A stretch of 64,000 bases of DNA from NCBI GenBank assembly GCA_037074765.1, contig JBAMDO010000078.1:166380-230379 (forward strand). Direction: 5' to 3'. Below the pieces are notes generated by a model. That model was not told the DNA's origin and did no database searches. It saw only the letters and a program-made list of their open reading frames with translations. The position numbers and the translations under genes were made by a program. Origin of the DNA: Mansonella perstans (taxonomy: Eukaryota > Nematoda > Chromadorea > Rhabditida > Onchocercidae). Below, in pieces: positions 1 through 13,467 of the stretch. The stretch's first letter is position 1. Each line of letters opens with the position of its first letter.

Positions 1-3000
1 TTGTTTTTGCTGGCAGAGAGATTGTCTTTGAGTGTAAGTTACCTTCACCTTATTTTAAAATATTGGCAGCTGTCTAAAGATAATTGAAGAAAGCGCCAAT
101 TCAAGGGGAGGAAGATCTCGGACAGTTATTTTAAAGAATAAAAGTGACAAGTGTAAAGCAAATTTAATTTTGAAGGCAAAATGTTTTAAGATATTTTACA
201 CTTTTTTCCGACATTTAATTCTTGGGTTTTTTTTTCTTTTGTTTTTAGTGGATACAGGTAAAGTCGCGCAAAGGGATGTAAAAGTAGAAGTTAAGAATGC
301 CAGAAATGAATTAATACCAGCAAAAACCGAAGTTGGAAATAATGGAATTTTTCGAGTTTTTTGCACGTAAGTATTTTCCGTAATAGTACGGTTTTTAGAT
401 AACGAGGATGAAAAGTTCGTCAGTAATAACTAAACTGGTAAATTGTAACTTTTAATCGCCATAATTCTTGTTTTGAAGTGTTCTATATACAGATAGTTTG
501 CATTAGGTTTATTTCGATACTTTATCCGTTCCACATATTTGCATAATACTGATTGAAAGATTGTTACTGTTAAGATTAGATTTGTTAATCCCACTTTTCT
601 TTTTTGTTTGTTTCAGATTTCGTGATGTAGGCCGATATTCTGTGGATGTTTTCGTCGATGAGATACCTTACGGTGAACGGCAGTACATTCGGGTTATCCA
701 AAGCGGTTGTGGTGCTATACTTATAGATCGGACTGAACAAGCTTTGGTTGGTTGGCCATCTAAACTGATTTTACGAATCGAACCTGATGCCGAAAAACAC
801 TTGTCTGTTGTCATCACTGGTTAGCTTACATCCCTAAATTCAACTTCTAATTATTCAATAAATGTTCACGACTGTCTTTGTAAGTAATTGTTAACTGAGT
901 AGTGTTGGCTATTTTTATTGGTTAAACCATTTCTCCAAAATATGTTGTTCATATGAAGAGTCTTTTCCACTCGTTGTCCATAGTCCAAGTATTGTTCTGG
1001 ATGGATGCTGTATTGTTGAAATATGCATGTGGCATTGCTAATGTTCCATATGCTTCATTAGGAGCTTCAGGTTTGTGCAGCATACATGTCTCAATTTTTT
1101 TCATTTTCCAGATTCAGAACGAAACCCAATTCCGGTATCGGTGAAGAAACTTCCTGACGAAATATTTGAAGTAGAGTTCACACCACAAACAGAAGGTGTT
1201 CATAGTATATCAGTGTTGGTAGGCGGCGAACATATCCGAGGAAGTCCTTTCAAAATTGCGGTATTGGATTTGAGTGCTGTGCGAGTTATCGGCCTCAAAA
1301 ATGATCGTATCGGCATCGAACAGCGTTTCAATGGTTGAGTCTTTTTTAATGTGCTGTGCTGTTTCTTAATGCTCATTTAATTTTAATTGAAAAAAAGATG
1401 CAGGAAATATCTTGAAATTTAATTGATTTTGAAACTGACAATTTTTAATAATCTTTCAGTGGATTGGTCGAATTCCGGTGGCACGAATGTTGTAGTACGA
1501 GTAACATGTGGAGGCAAGGAAGTGCCGTGTATGATGAAACGTATCAAAAGAGGCCTAAATGTCTGTTCCTTTATACCGCGGCAGGTTGGACTTCATTTGA
1601 TAGATGTGATGATCGATGAAGTACTTTTGCCGGGTACAGTTTTCGAAGTCAATCGATTTACTTTTTTCCTGTAACAGAATAATGTTGCATGACTTTTTCA
1701 TTTTGCATTTATTTTTTTATTTCATTTATAAAACAATATCTATGTATGAGACTTGCGAGAAGGGAAGATGAGAAGAGTTTTTCGTATAGATTATTATTCT
1801 GTCCTTTTTTTTTGGAAATTTGTTAGCCTAAATCTTTTCAGCTGATATGATACACGGCTTTTCAAAAATATTAAATGACTAGTAGAGAATAATAGAAAAA
1901 GATTACTTGTCTCGAAGCAGTAATTAGTTCCATGCAAGCGGCAGAAGCAAAAAATTTCATTTAAGAATTTTTTTTCTGCATGAGATTTTAAACTGTTGTA
2001 TTTCATGAAATTTTTTAGGATTCTTTATAATTCAGACATTTTCTCATTAGTTGCAGAATGTCCATACGAATGCATCGTAAGCGATGCAGGATCAGTGCGA
2101 GCACGTGGTGATGCATTGACACGTGCACAACGTGGCAAAACGGCTCGTTTTGAAGTTTCATTGAATGACATCGAACGTGGTGAACTGGATGTAGTAGTTT
2201 CAGGTATTTCCGCTTTCTCAAGAAGGATATTTTTGTGAAAAGATGAATCAAAATAAAAGTGGAAGTAAGTAGAAGCATATACGTTTTGTTGTGGATTTCT
2301 AGAATTCAGAATTTATTCTTGAAGTTTTCGAAATACTTTTGCATTTGCAATTTCTGCGTTTCAATATGCGTTGTCGGTATTAACCACTGCATCATTGGAG
2401 TCAAAGTTTTCAAATTTGGTGATGGGTGGAATTTTGAATTTTAGTTTCACTCCTGTACAATATCAATTAAAGAATGTAGAAATAAAGATTCAAACAGGCA
2501 AAAAAGCGAAATATATATTTATTAAGATAAATCAATTTCAGGTGCATGCCTCACCGTTGGTAAATTCACGTGTTATGAGATTTTACCAAGTTTTAACGAA
2601 ATTTTTTTGTTTTTAGTTCAGCACTTCGTGTTGCACTGCGTTGTATGTTGTATCACATGTTTGTGTTGCCCACGCTGCTCTTCACTATTTTATGCATTCT
2701 ACTTTAACTTTCGGTCTGCTCATATGATTTCTTTCAGATTCGAGAGAAAGACCACTACCAGTTCGGTGTTATAAGCAACATGATGATAGTTATTGGGTCG
2801 AATTCACACCTGAAAACATCGGTAGCTTTTTCACAAAAGTAATGGAAAAAAAGTAAAATTATAATAGATAAGATTATATTATTAGGGAGTGATCACTTTT
2901 GATTTGAGGAAATTCCTTTTTTCTGATCTCTTATTTATCCTTTTATCAATCCTATTAGATGGTATTCAAGGTCAGTAAATACAACTCTTTTAGATATTTA

Positions 3001-6000
3001 AGTTTGATATTTAGGTGTCTACAGATTGACGTCTTTTGTATTACTCATCTTCTAAATTTATTTATTGGTGTTCGATTCCTACAAGTCATTTATGAGCATT
3101 AAGTTTTTCCCGTAAATTATGACTTAGATATATCTTTGTAAATTGTATACATGTTACTTTCTTCTAGTAAATAGATAGAAATAAACATAGTCATGACCTC
3201 TTCGACTACTTCGATCACTCAGTTAATCTTTCCTGACAAAAAAGTTGCAAAATGATAGTTAAAACTATCAGAGAAAAACTGAAAATATGACGCTAATTTT
3301 GAGCTTATGAGTAAATTATCTCTGTTGTCTGTCGATTATTTAGTATTTATCACGCTTTATAGAAGGACGCCAGATCGTCCTCTCATAGTGGAGCACATAG
3401 ATAAATGGAGTACTCTTAATCAGTTTATACTGAAGTTTAGGTTCTACAAATCTTTCCATCCTCCAAGTCTTTCGAAATGTAGGTTTTTTTCTTCAGGTCT
3501 TCACCAAATCGAAATAACATTCGCTAATGCACCAATAGTTGGTAGCCCATTCAAATGTATAGTGGTCGATCCAAGGAAAGTTTTTATCAAAGGTATCAAT
3601 GAGCCATTCATTATCAAGCAACCTGCGTTAATTACCGGTAAGCTGTTTGGAAAATGCTATTGTTTTTTTTTCTCTTAACAAATTTTTATTTTTCTTGTTT
3701 TTTTTCTCTCAGCATATTTTTTTTTCTTGTTTTTCTGAAGAACTTCAAGAATTTTGAAAGTTTTTAGTGAACCGCCAACTGGCAGGTGGTGGTGATTTGA
3801 CCGTGGAACTAACTGACCCATCTAATGAATCGGTGCGATTAGATGTACAAGCGGTCGTTGATGGTGATGATGTTTTCGAATTCACCCCAACCAAAGTTGG
3901 CCAGTATAAATTGTTCACAAAATTGGCTGGTTTTCTTGTTAATGGTAAAAATTTGGACAATAATTAATAAAATTCTGGATGAAAAATTCAGACAACAACT
4001 AATACCATATTGTGATGATGCTATTTGAGGTCCAAAAATGATAGCAACAACAAGAATTTTTCCTGTTTACGTTTTAGGAACGCCACATACATTAATAGTT
4101 GAGGAGCACGGTGAACCAGTTTTGCGTGGATATGCGACGGAACATCCCGTAGAGGTGGATCGTCCAACAAGCATCATTTTTGATGCAAAAAATATGAAAG
4201 GAAATTTAAAAATCGACGTGCGAGGTATTTCAGAATATAAAAATTTATGAGTTCCTGAGTATCGTTTTTATTTTTGTTTTTTCATTATATCTAAAGAAGT
4301 TTGTTCTTCACTGGTTTGTTTAGAACTTAAGTTCTTATTAGAGACAAATATTTGACTTATGAAGCTATATATGATGCTCTTTTTAAAACTTTTAAATGAA
4401 ATCATTTTATTGCTTGTTCAAGAAGTTCTATATGTCTGGGCTAGTTGAATGATCCCGTTCCATTCTTCAAAATTCTTTCGATTGTGTTGAATTAAATTAA
4501 GTGGAGTTACAGTAAAATTTTAACAAATTAGGAACAATTAAATCTTTAATAGGACCGATGAAAGGAAAAATTCGACATACAGCAAACAAAAATGCGGATG
4601 GAACAACGGAAATTTCGTTTACACCAACGGAAGTGGGACGTTATTTAGTAAACATTGAGCACAACAATCGAACTGTTTCGGGTAATTTTTTGTTTTTGCA
4701 ATGTTAACTAATTTCCTCTTTCACCAAACTTTTGTTGCTGCTGATTGCTGATCCGAGGCAGTGAAATCGATTCAGGAAGTCCATTCGAGATTGAAGTTGT
4801 TGATCCACGGAAAGTAGTTGTGAACGATCACTTGGCTGATGAAGATGGAATATATCATTTCGCAATACAGCAGCGAAACGTCATCGACGTTGATGCCACG
4901 GCCGCCGGATCTGGTAAGTCGCTTTTCTGCAATTCAAAAATATTCAAAGTTTGAATATTTTTGGGATTTTAATATGTCCATAAGTAGATAATTCTAATTG
5001 TAGGCTTATTTAAACATAAAGAACTTGTAATTATATCGCTTAGTCGGGTTGTTTTATCGGCTATTATTTGCTTTATTAAGTTCATCTGAGTCAGTGAAAA
5101 GTTTCTGGATTTCTTGCAATTAAAAACCTCAGGTAAACTTCGAGCGGAAGTTCGTGATTGGGACGGTAAATCAGTGAGTGGTTGTAATGTCGAGTCACTT
5201 GGTTATGGCAAATATCGTGTAACATATTATCCGCATCAACCTGGAAAATACGACATTTACCTTTATTGGTCTGACATGGCTGTCCAAAAAGCGCAACCAC
5301 TACACGTGATTGCTGAAGGCGAACAACCCTCGACCTCACGTGCAATACCATTTACAAATACTGTTATGGCAACATCACACAGTACCTCAAGATCTCGACC
5401 TGAGTAAGTTGGTTCCTAATTGTTTTCTCTAATTTAATTTATGAATGACTTTGCACTTTTGATGCTTTCCAGCATAATGCATATTCAGCTTCATCCATTT
5501 TTTTTGGTCTATTTATTATCTGTACTTATAAAGCTCTTGTGAATAAAATGAATTTGGGACGAATTGTCAATTTCTGGCAATAATTTTAACAAAATAATTT
5601 AAATCACTTCATTTCTATACACATCGAAATTTAGAGATCGTTCATCTTACGAAGGAAGCGGAGCGGACTACATGAAGGTAGTGCTGCGAGGTGAGGGCTT
5701 GGTACGGGCTGCCAATAATGAACAATCAGAATTTATCATCGATGGCTCGGATGTCTCTAGAGGTCTGCCATTCCTATTTCCAACTTTTACTATTATTGAT
5801 GCTATCTGTGCGTTATAGGAATTAAATTCAAAATTTTCTGTGATGAGAAGTGATTGCCACATAAAAGGGTTTTTCAGATGGGCAGGTAACATGTTCTTTA
5901 TTTGGACAAAAAGCGGATATCCCGGTACGCCTAACTCATCTGGGAAACAATGTTTATAAAGCTGTCTACACACCATTAATACCTGGCATCTATGAGTTAC

Positions 6001-8307
6001 AGGTTCAGTTTAATTAAATTTGGCCTAGATTTTTCCGTTATCGTTACGAAAATAATTTCATTTTGCAAACCGACTTAATATTTGTTATTACTGCCGATTC
6101 TCTTGTTGAAGGATTCATCACAGATGGAGTTGTTGATGGCGTGCAAGTTAAGGTTATCTGACCGCTTGATGACACTTTTTCATTTATTTGAACCCTAAAA
6201 TCTTGAAGAGTTTAGGAATAATAACAGGTCAATATATGGGGATTAAAAGACAGTGGTAGACCATCACGAACATTTTGCATTTTCAATTCAGGTGTTGTGG
6301 GATGGATATCATGTTCGCGGTTCACCTTTCCGAGTGCTGGTTGATTTGCATTCGAGTGCTGCAGAGGCTATCATTATCGATGCGAACACATTGAAGATGG
6401 GAATCGTTAATGAGGATATGAAAACTATTATTGATACGAGGAAAGCGGGACCAGGTATAACTTTTTCCTTCAATAATATTTGTTATTCGAGTCGTTATAG
6501 AGCGGTCCCAAAAAAAAAAAAAAAAGAAAATCCGCAATTTAAGGCTTCAGCGTAGAATAGAAATTTAAAATTTTCTATCTTACGGATATGGCATACTTTT
6601 TATGAATTTTCAACTTTAATATCCGACATAAATTACTGATCTTGCATTAATATCTCGCACTCTGCTGTATAAGCATTCGGATATCGCATATCACTTGTAC
6701 TATTACTTTTCTGTTTCCTTAATGATATATTAATAGTAAATGAAGATAACGTAAGATACCTCCACTCATACTCGATTAAAGCATATTCGAACTCTCAGAA
6801 GTTTGATTTTAGCAGAATGTGCATTTACAATTGCGGGTGATATTCACGATTTGGATTATTGTAGGAGGCTCCTGGGAAGTATTAAGTTACGGTGTTATGT
6901 CAGAAATATTTGATTACCACTGTATTTAATTTTTAAAACACATTTTCGTTTCAGGTCAGCTATCAGCACAGTGTATGGGACCAACAAAACTTGCATATTG
7001 TGAGCTTTACAATCTTCAGGATGGTACATGTACTCTGTCAGTTAGACCTTCTGAAATTGGAAAACATACATTAGGCATGTTTTTTCCTTATAACAAGTAG
7101 TAGTTATTCGTTTTTGTGCTTTTCATTCAGCGAGATCCTTAAATCTGAAAATAGACTGAGAATGACTTCCAGAAGTTTGGTTCATTCCCTTGCATCTTTT
7201 TTTTACGCTGTGTTTCTGGATCTTATGGTTTTTCCTTCATCTACCGCAATTAGACTGGAAATATGGAAAACCGGAACGGAGTGCATTTGAGAAATGTTTA
7301 TTTCACTTGTTTCAGTTGTGAAATATTCAGATGAACAAGTACCAGGAAGTCCTTTTACTTTCAATGTTTCCTATCCGCCAGATGCATCCAAAGTCCGTGT
7401 ATATGGACCTGGCATTGAGCATGGAATTCTGTCGACGTAAGTATTTTTTAATGATCTCAGTTTTATTGTCAATTTCTTTATTATCGTAGACATTTGTCGC
7501 TTCTAGCCATATTTCTTATCATAAATGTATTCGATGAATAATAATAAAAGCTACTTATTACAGATTTAAATCAAATTTCATTGTTGAAACGAAAGGTGCT
7601 GGAGCAGGACAGCTCACTGTGCGTGTTCGAGGACCAAAGGGAGCATTCAACGTAGAAATGCAGCGAGAAAAAAAGCAGGAACGAACAATTCACTGCAAAT
7701 ATGAACCAAAGGAACCTGGAGATTACCAGGTTGTGTTGCATTTATCAGTCTTAGATTAATGAAATTGAGCAGTTAGAATATTGAAAATATAATAGAAAGA
7801 TAGGTAAGTGAAGAGTTCAATGTTGTTACCCTTGGAAGACTGGGATTAGAGATGTTAAACGTGATGTATTCCAGTTTGTTACTTTTGGCACAGTGAAGGA
7901 ATTGTTTCCAATGTTTATTATACCTTTAAATTTTTAAGATTTAATTTTAGGTCGAAGTTAAGTGGCATGGTGAGCATGTCTCGGGATCGCCGTTCCTCGT
8001 AATGATTGTAGACACCGAACAGGAATTACAACGATTTCTGTGCGGTGATGCGCCATCACCACAGCCAACAACTCCTTTCATACCACCTGGCTGGATTGGC
8101 ACTCCGCCACCGCCACCGTTGTTCCTTGGTGGACCTCCTCCGCGTGGCCCGTTTCTCCAACCTCATGTCGCTGCACTGCCTTTACCATCACCAATTATTC
8201 AGGGGGCTCCAGTGACTCATGGATCCTTGATGCCATATGGAGCGGTTTCACAACCACCACATGCAATGCGTACCGCACTACGGCCTAGATTTATGAGCGG
8301 TTATTAA
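1..8307 (+). CDS. fln-2: Filamin, 3' portion (divergent, FLN-2-like), partial at 5' end
   Basis: Actin cross-linking scaffold of the filamin family. Only the C-terminal Ig-like rod is in the window; the actin-binding CH domains would lie upstream. Exons joined by splice sites and phase: 1-33, 249-366, 617-819, 1112-1333, 1460-1633, 2057-2203, 2738-2821, 3497-3637, 3768-3944, 4078-4224, 4553-4681, 4776-4913, 5133-5403, 5635-5762, 5878-6002, 6292-6454, 6955-7074, 7316-7436, 7564-7729, 7951-8307. This gives about 1053 codons without an internal stop. About ten filamin repeats are visible from the strand motif GSPF (IRGSPFKI, VGSPFKC, VSGSPFEIEV, VRGSPFRV, VPGSPFTF, VSGSPFLV) and from FTP...VG.Y signatures (FTPTEVGRY, FTPTKVGQY). 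A Ser/Thr-rich hinge-like stretch sits near 5310-5400. The last exon adds a Pro-rich tail ending RPRFMSGY. Filamin is secure. The symbol fln-2 is inferred from how diverged the repeats are, since FLN-1 is normally well conserved. Confidence 0.9.
7075..7315 (+). other. GC-AG intron in filamin
   Basis: The exon ending at 7074 is followed by GCATGT rather than GT, and the next exon starts after TTTCAG at 7316. Splicing here keeps the filamin frame (…GKHTL then VVKYSDEQ). The nearest GT donor (7079) gives a stop within a few codons. GC-AG introns are a known minor class handled by the major spliceosome. Confidence 0.75.
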
Positions 8308-8603
8308 TGGTTTTAGAAAATGTTGAGTGCTGAAACATTATCTTCGCCACTCTTACTCATTCTGTCTTAAATATTTCCACTAGTGTCCTCAGTAGTCCAT
8401 TATGTATGTATAATGTACGTGCATTATTCCGATTCTAAGATTTTCATGTGTTTCAACTTTATTTTTATAAAAATGTTATTTAAATCCCATTTTTTGCTTA
8501 TGTTATTTGTTCCTTTTAACCAGGCATTTATTACTGTAACAAATTCTGTCTACTATAAACATCGATAGATGGATCAGAAGGACATGAATAGAGCCTTTTT
8601 TTA

Positions 8604-8609
8604 AATAAA
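8604..8609 (+). terminator. Candidate poly(A) signal of the filamin gene
   Basis: A canonical AATAAA lies about 300 nt after the filamin stop codon (TAA at 8305-8307). It is the first clear one seen downstream. Position only; no transcript evidence. Confidence 0.4.
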
Positions 8610-11600
8610 AACTTTGGTTTATGTCTCTTGGAATTCATGCTTCCCATCATAGTAGAATGGATTATATATCACCGGAAAAATCCAACGTTTGAAATGACGA
8701 TATCATGTTGCTTGAAAAGAACCCAAACAGAATCGATGTTGTGTTTCTAACTTTATGTTTCCGTATTTCAGACGTTCACGTAAATTTTATCATTCTTTGA
8801 AATCTTACAAAATGATAACACTGTCGCGTCGCTTGGTACTTTAGTTAATAAGTTAAATTCCTGATTGATTGTTTCCCTTTGCATAAAAGAAGTATATTTT
8901 GCATCAATACATAATTTATTTGAACGTCTTTTGTTGGCCAGTATCATCATTAACATCCTACCGGTTCATATTGTAATTTTGATAACTTTTGCAAAATGCG
9001 ACCTCGACAAGGTTCTATTTTCTTGTTATATTTCATAATCATCTTACTCTACCACTTTTGGATTACTAATCCGCTCATAACTGTGCCTCGGATTCTTTCT
9101 TTCCAGCTCAAGAAAATTTTTTGTCAATCAATATCGTCACAAGAGCGATGTTAACTTTATTTTTATGGTTTCTCTCAATCTAACGCGGTTTTTTAATCTA
9201 AGTTTGTTTTATCAGTCAACCAATCATATTTTCTTGCCATGAAATACCAATTTTTATTAAAAATTTCGGAAAAATCTTACAATGGTAATATCTTCTTATG
9301 CAAAAGTGCGCAACACAGAATCATAAGTGCTCGGTGGAAATTTCAACTTGCCATAAGTATGCGTACAACATATCTCACTAACCGAATAATTTTTTGAAAT
9401 CTCAGGTGATTAACTGGATGCTTCTAGGATCATTAACCTGATACCTCTAATACAGCATTAATAAAAAATACATTTTGACGATACTATCGGTACTGTCAAT
9501 TAATGATTAAATGTTATTTAAAATTTATTCCTCAAAAATGAATTTAATAATTTGTATGTTAGTAAATTCTGTCACTTTCATTAATAGCAATTGTAGGTGA
9601 TTGGAGATGCTTATCATTAAGCATATATTCATTGCACAATGAAACTCTGTATTTCCAAAATGTTGTATTACCTGAATGACATCCGAACCATAAACAGATT
9701 ACATGTACCAGTTAAACTGTCAGTAGCAAGTTTCATGTGTTAACTTGAAAATTTGACTTGCACTGTTACCAATTTGTTGTGTATGCTTATCATTTAACGA
9801 AAGATGTTGGATCTTCAATTACACTAAAATAATTCAATTTTACACCTGAACAACTTGCTCTCTGTATGAGATTTCGTTATATAAATAGATGAACAACCTT
9901 CCTCTCGCTGACGAGAAGCATTGGAAAGCGGTAGTAGTACACAGACATGAAAGCGATCAACAGCACTAACTGTATACCTCTGCTAACTTGAACTGAAAGA
10001 GAGTCGCAATAAAGAGTGAAAGAGGTAAGCAACGACAAGCTAAGAACAACTAAGAGATGTTTGCGAACTCGTGGTAAATAGTAAGAAATAAAGCAATAAG
10101 TATAGAATAGTATCCTCGGAAAAACAAATAAGTTTGGAACTAAATAAGGTCAAGATAATTATAAGTGTGACAATAAGGCCTAGTTCTAATTAAGAGAAGA
10201 TTAAGGAGGAGAGCTGCGTATCATATTAGTTTAACTGAATCTATGCAACTGACAGTTTCCATCTGTCCGGTGGTTTATCTTTATAACTTTGAAATTATTC
10301 AATTTTTGTTATGAAAGTGAACGTTTGATTTGAATTCGATCAGACCCAATTATCAGTTTTCTTGCTGAATTAAAAAATAATGATTTGCCAACCATTAATT
10401 CAAAATTTCATTACAAAAATTCGATAAATTCATTTGTGTATTTTCATTTAATCCTTGAATGTGCAACAAAAAGTGGAGAATATGGATTATAATAACTACT
10501 GACTGAGTTATCCAACCAACGTCGTTCTAATTCTTTCTTTCATCACTAACCTGCTTTTCCCGTCCATTATTTTGTTTTATTTATTCATTCCCACAACTAT
10601 TTCTTTGCACCTTTTGGTACATGAAAAACATGTCAGGATAACAACATAGGAGTTTTTCAACCTTTCTTTCTGAAGAAAGAGAGAAAAGAAGAATGAGTGA
10701 AAGACAATTAACTTTGTTTATTCTTAAAGTTGAGAGAACTAAGCACGTTGGATCAGTAGAATTGGCGCTGCGCTCTTTACTTCTTGATTTTAACCTTTTT
10801 AATAATACTCCACAAAACTGTTCGGACGAAGTAATTGTTGCATGGAATGAGCAAAGTCTTTTGAATTATCTTCATTTTTGGGAAATTTTTTAATGAGTTC
10901 AAGGGAAATTTGAGAAAATTTTCAGAAATTTTCTCCAATCTCATTCATTTTTGGCTTAACTAAAACTAATAACATTAGGTCGAATGTCATACGGACTCTT
11001 TTTGCAGATCAAGTTATCATTCAAAACTGCAATAAGCCTTCCTTTCTACTTCTTGGCCTAAGAAATTTCTTCCCAAGCCTTTCATAATGCTACTGTTTTT
11101 AAGGACGAAGAAAAGTGTAAAAAATAATTCACTTTCAGGATGGGATAGATAACAGCATACGGCATTTCAACTTTAAATGTTACTTTTTCTAAATAGCTTT
11201 ATACATAATTATAAGTACTTTTGTGAAATAGCAATACTTCTGGTGTTTTTTGATGACATAGATGACAATATTCTCACACTGTAAAATGTAAATGTGTATC
11301 AGAATCGTATATATTTGGTAAGAGTAGATTAACAGATTGAAACTTCTTACTCACATCAACAAATAGTTATATCACAAACTAAATAGATATCTGAAAGTAC
11401 ATAATGCTCATTTATCAGTGCACGATTTGCACACTAAGCAGCTGATCAGCTTTACTTTGCGATATTCAAATAACTAAGTGATCAGTACCGATAAGCTGTC
11501 TTCACAGTAATCCAGTTTTCTCATACGAACTATTTTCACTTTAACTTCAGTTTCATACTTTTTTATTTTGAGCTTTATTGCGATTATCTTCCATATACGA

Positions 11601-13467
11601 CTGATTATATATAAACATAATTCTCCTTGATCAATGCTATATTTTAATAATCTCTCCCGAATCGATTTATTTTATCAAAGATTCCAGTTCGGTTTTATTT
11701 ATTTAGGTTTTTGAGAGCATGTAATATTATTTTTTCTTGTTTCTTATTCGGTTAAATAAAAATGAATAAATTTTTCTGAATGTAGACGTAAATTGTAATG
11801 CCTAATTTCATCTAAGTGGGTATGCACGGTAATACACACGTTTGTGTATGTGTGTGTGTATGCGTATGTATGGGGTGTGTAGGTGTGTGTATGTGTGTGT
11901 GTGATTTTCATAGATGCTTTTAAAGTTCTTTGAAGCTATCGATACTGAATGGAAGTTTACATCACTATTCATAGGGCCTATTCCTTAGTGTTAACTTAAC
12001 CTTCTCAAACTTGCTGGCTTACATTTTGCACTATCCAGCAGTCATAAAGTTTTTGTAAAATGAATAGCAGCTATCATTTAAACGAATAAGTAATCATTAC
12101 TGAATGAAATCCCTGTGTGTAGTAGTTTCATTAGCTTTTCGAATCTTAAATACATTTTACCAGTAAGGAATTTCTCTTTAATGTGTATTATTTGTCCCCT
12201 AGTTCAGTACAGACTCTTATTTTTGGTTTAACTTGTTTAGCAATACAGGTAGATTGCTGTTATTTCATTAGCTGCTGAATTATAAATATAATATGTCTAT
12301 AACAAGCTATATATATATATATGTTTATAACAATTATATACATAATATGTTTATAACAAGCTGCATTTGCTAGATGTTGTCAAATTAGATTGAAATTCGA
12401 CTTGATGAATGAAGCTGATCAGCTGGATCGGATCAAATCAAATTTGAATGATTTTAGTAAAGTATGTCCGAATAAGCTAATTCCATTTTTTAAACCGTAA
12501 AGAGTGTTGTATAGATGCGAGAGGATTATTAAGAAAACAGATGGATTGTTTTGTTCAGTGTTATGTTTTCCTGAAAAATTAGTATCTGCTGATGTAACGT
12601 CAAGCAATTATTGAATTCATGTTCCCTTTTCTTAATGGTTTTCATTTTGATTCTGAAGCCGAAACCATTATACAAACATTTAATACGGAAGGACCATTAT
12701 ATTGTTCTGATATGAATGATCTTCCTAATTCTTCCACCTTATGTATTTTTCATATTCTGATTATTGCAAATAATGAAAAGAAAAACAGTCGAGGGTTGCA
12801 TACCAAATCAGGTCAACCAATTACCTAAATTATACTTGTTACCTAAATTATAATCGAAAAATTAGTTTAGGCAATCTTTCATTCAAATCTGTTCACTCTT
12901 TAAAAAATTTTTCGTGAATCATCAACCTAAAGGCCTTCATTCTTAAGGAATTATTGCCTTAAAAATTTTTAATGCAATGGTTTTATGTAAATTAAATTTC
13001 AGAAATTTAGTTTGCAAGAGAATCTACGCTGCAAAATTTGCTATTTGTTTTTTTTTTCTTGCTAGATTTTCGCAATAATTGAGAATGAATTTAGGATAAA
13101 AGATATCGCAACATTTGAATGGAGTTTAATTTCAGTATGGAAGTTTAGTAATTATTTTCAAAAAACTTTACTTCCCATGATATCTTAAATAATAAAAATG
13201 ACTACTAATAAGAAATATACTAAAAATGACAGATTAGGTGTCACATTGAAGACATCAATATAAAAGAAGTGCACATTTATAGGATTTATTCTCAAAGTAA
13301 TACTTCATGCTTACTTTAATGACTGAAGCTATTGAATTCAGGTTCTACGACTGAAAATTGGAAAGAAGTGACAGCAATTAAACTAAAGTAAACTTGCAAA
13401 TCTTTGGGAAATCTCATAATCCGTGCTTGCACAACTGCTTTTAAAGGGCGTTTTGAAATAACACTGA
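8610..13467. other. Non-coding interval between filamin and tetraspanin genes
   Basis: AT-rich sequence with no exon chain I could support on either strand. Open frames here are short, and their predicted peptides lack splice-site or domain support. It contains the TG microsatellite listed separately. The purine-rich stretch around 9960-10210 has no recognisable coding content. The tetraspanin promoter probably lies at the right end, but I saw no specific element. Confidence 0.5.
11835..11905 (+). repeat. TG-rich microsatellite
   Basis: Interrupted (TG)n tract, with GTGTGTGTGTATG-type blocks broken by GTATG and GGGG. Likely length-polymorphic. Confidence 0.9.

Noticed and set aside
949..1144. 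Extra filamin coding sequence upstream of the exon at 1112
   Set aside because: The open frame lacks filamin motifs and would break the phase; the acceptor TTTTCCAG at 1111 fits exactly.
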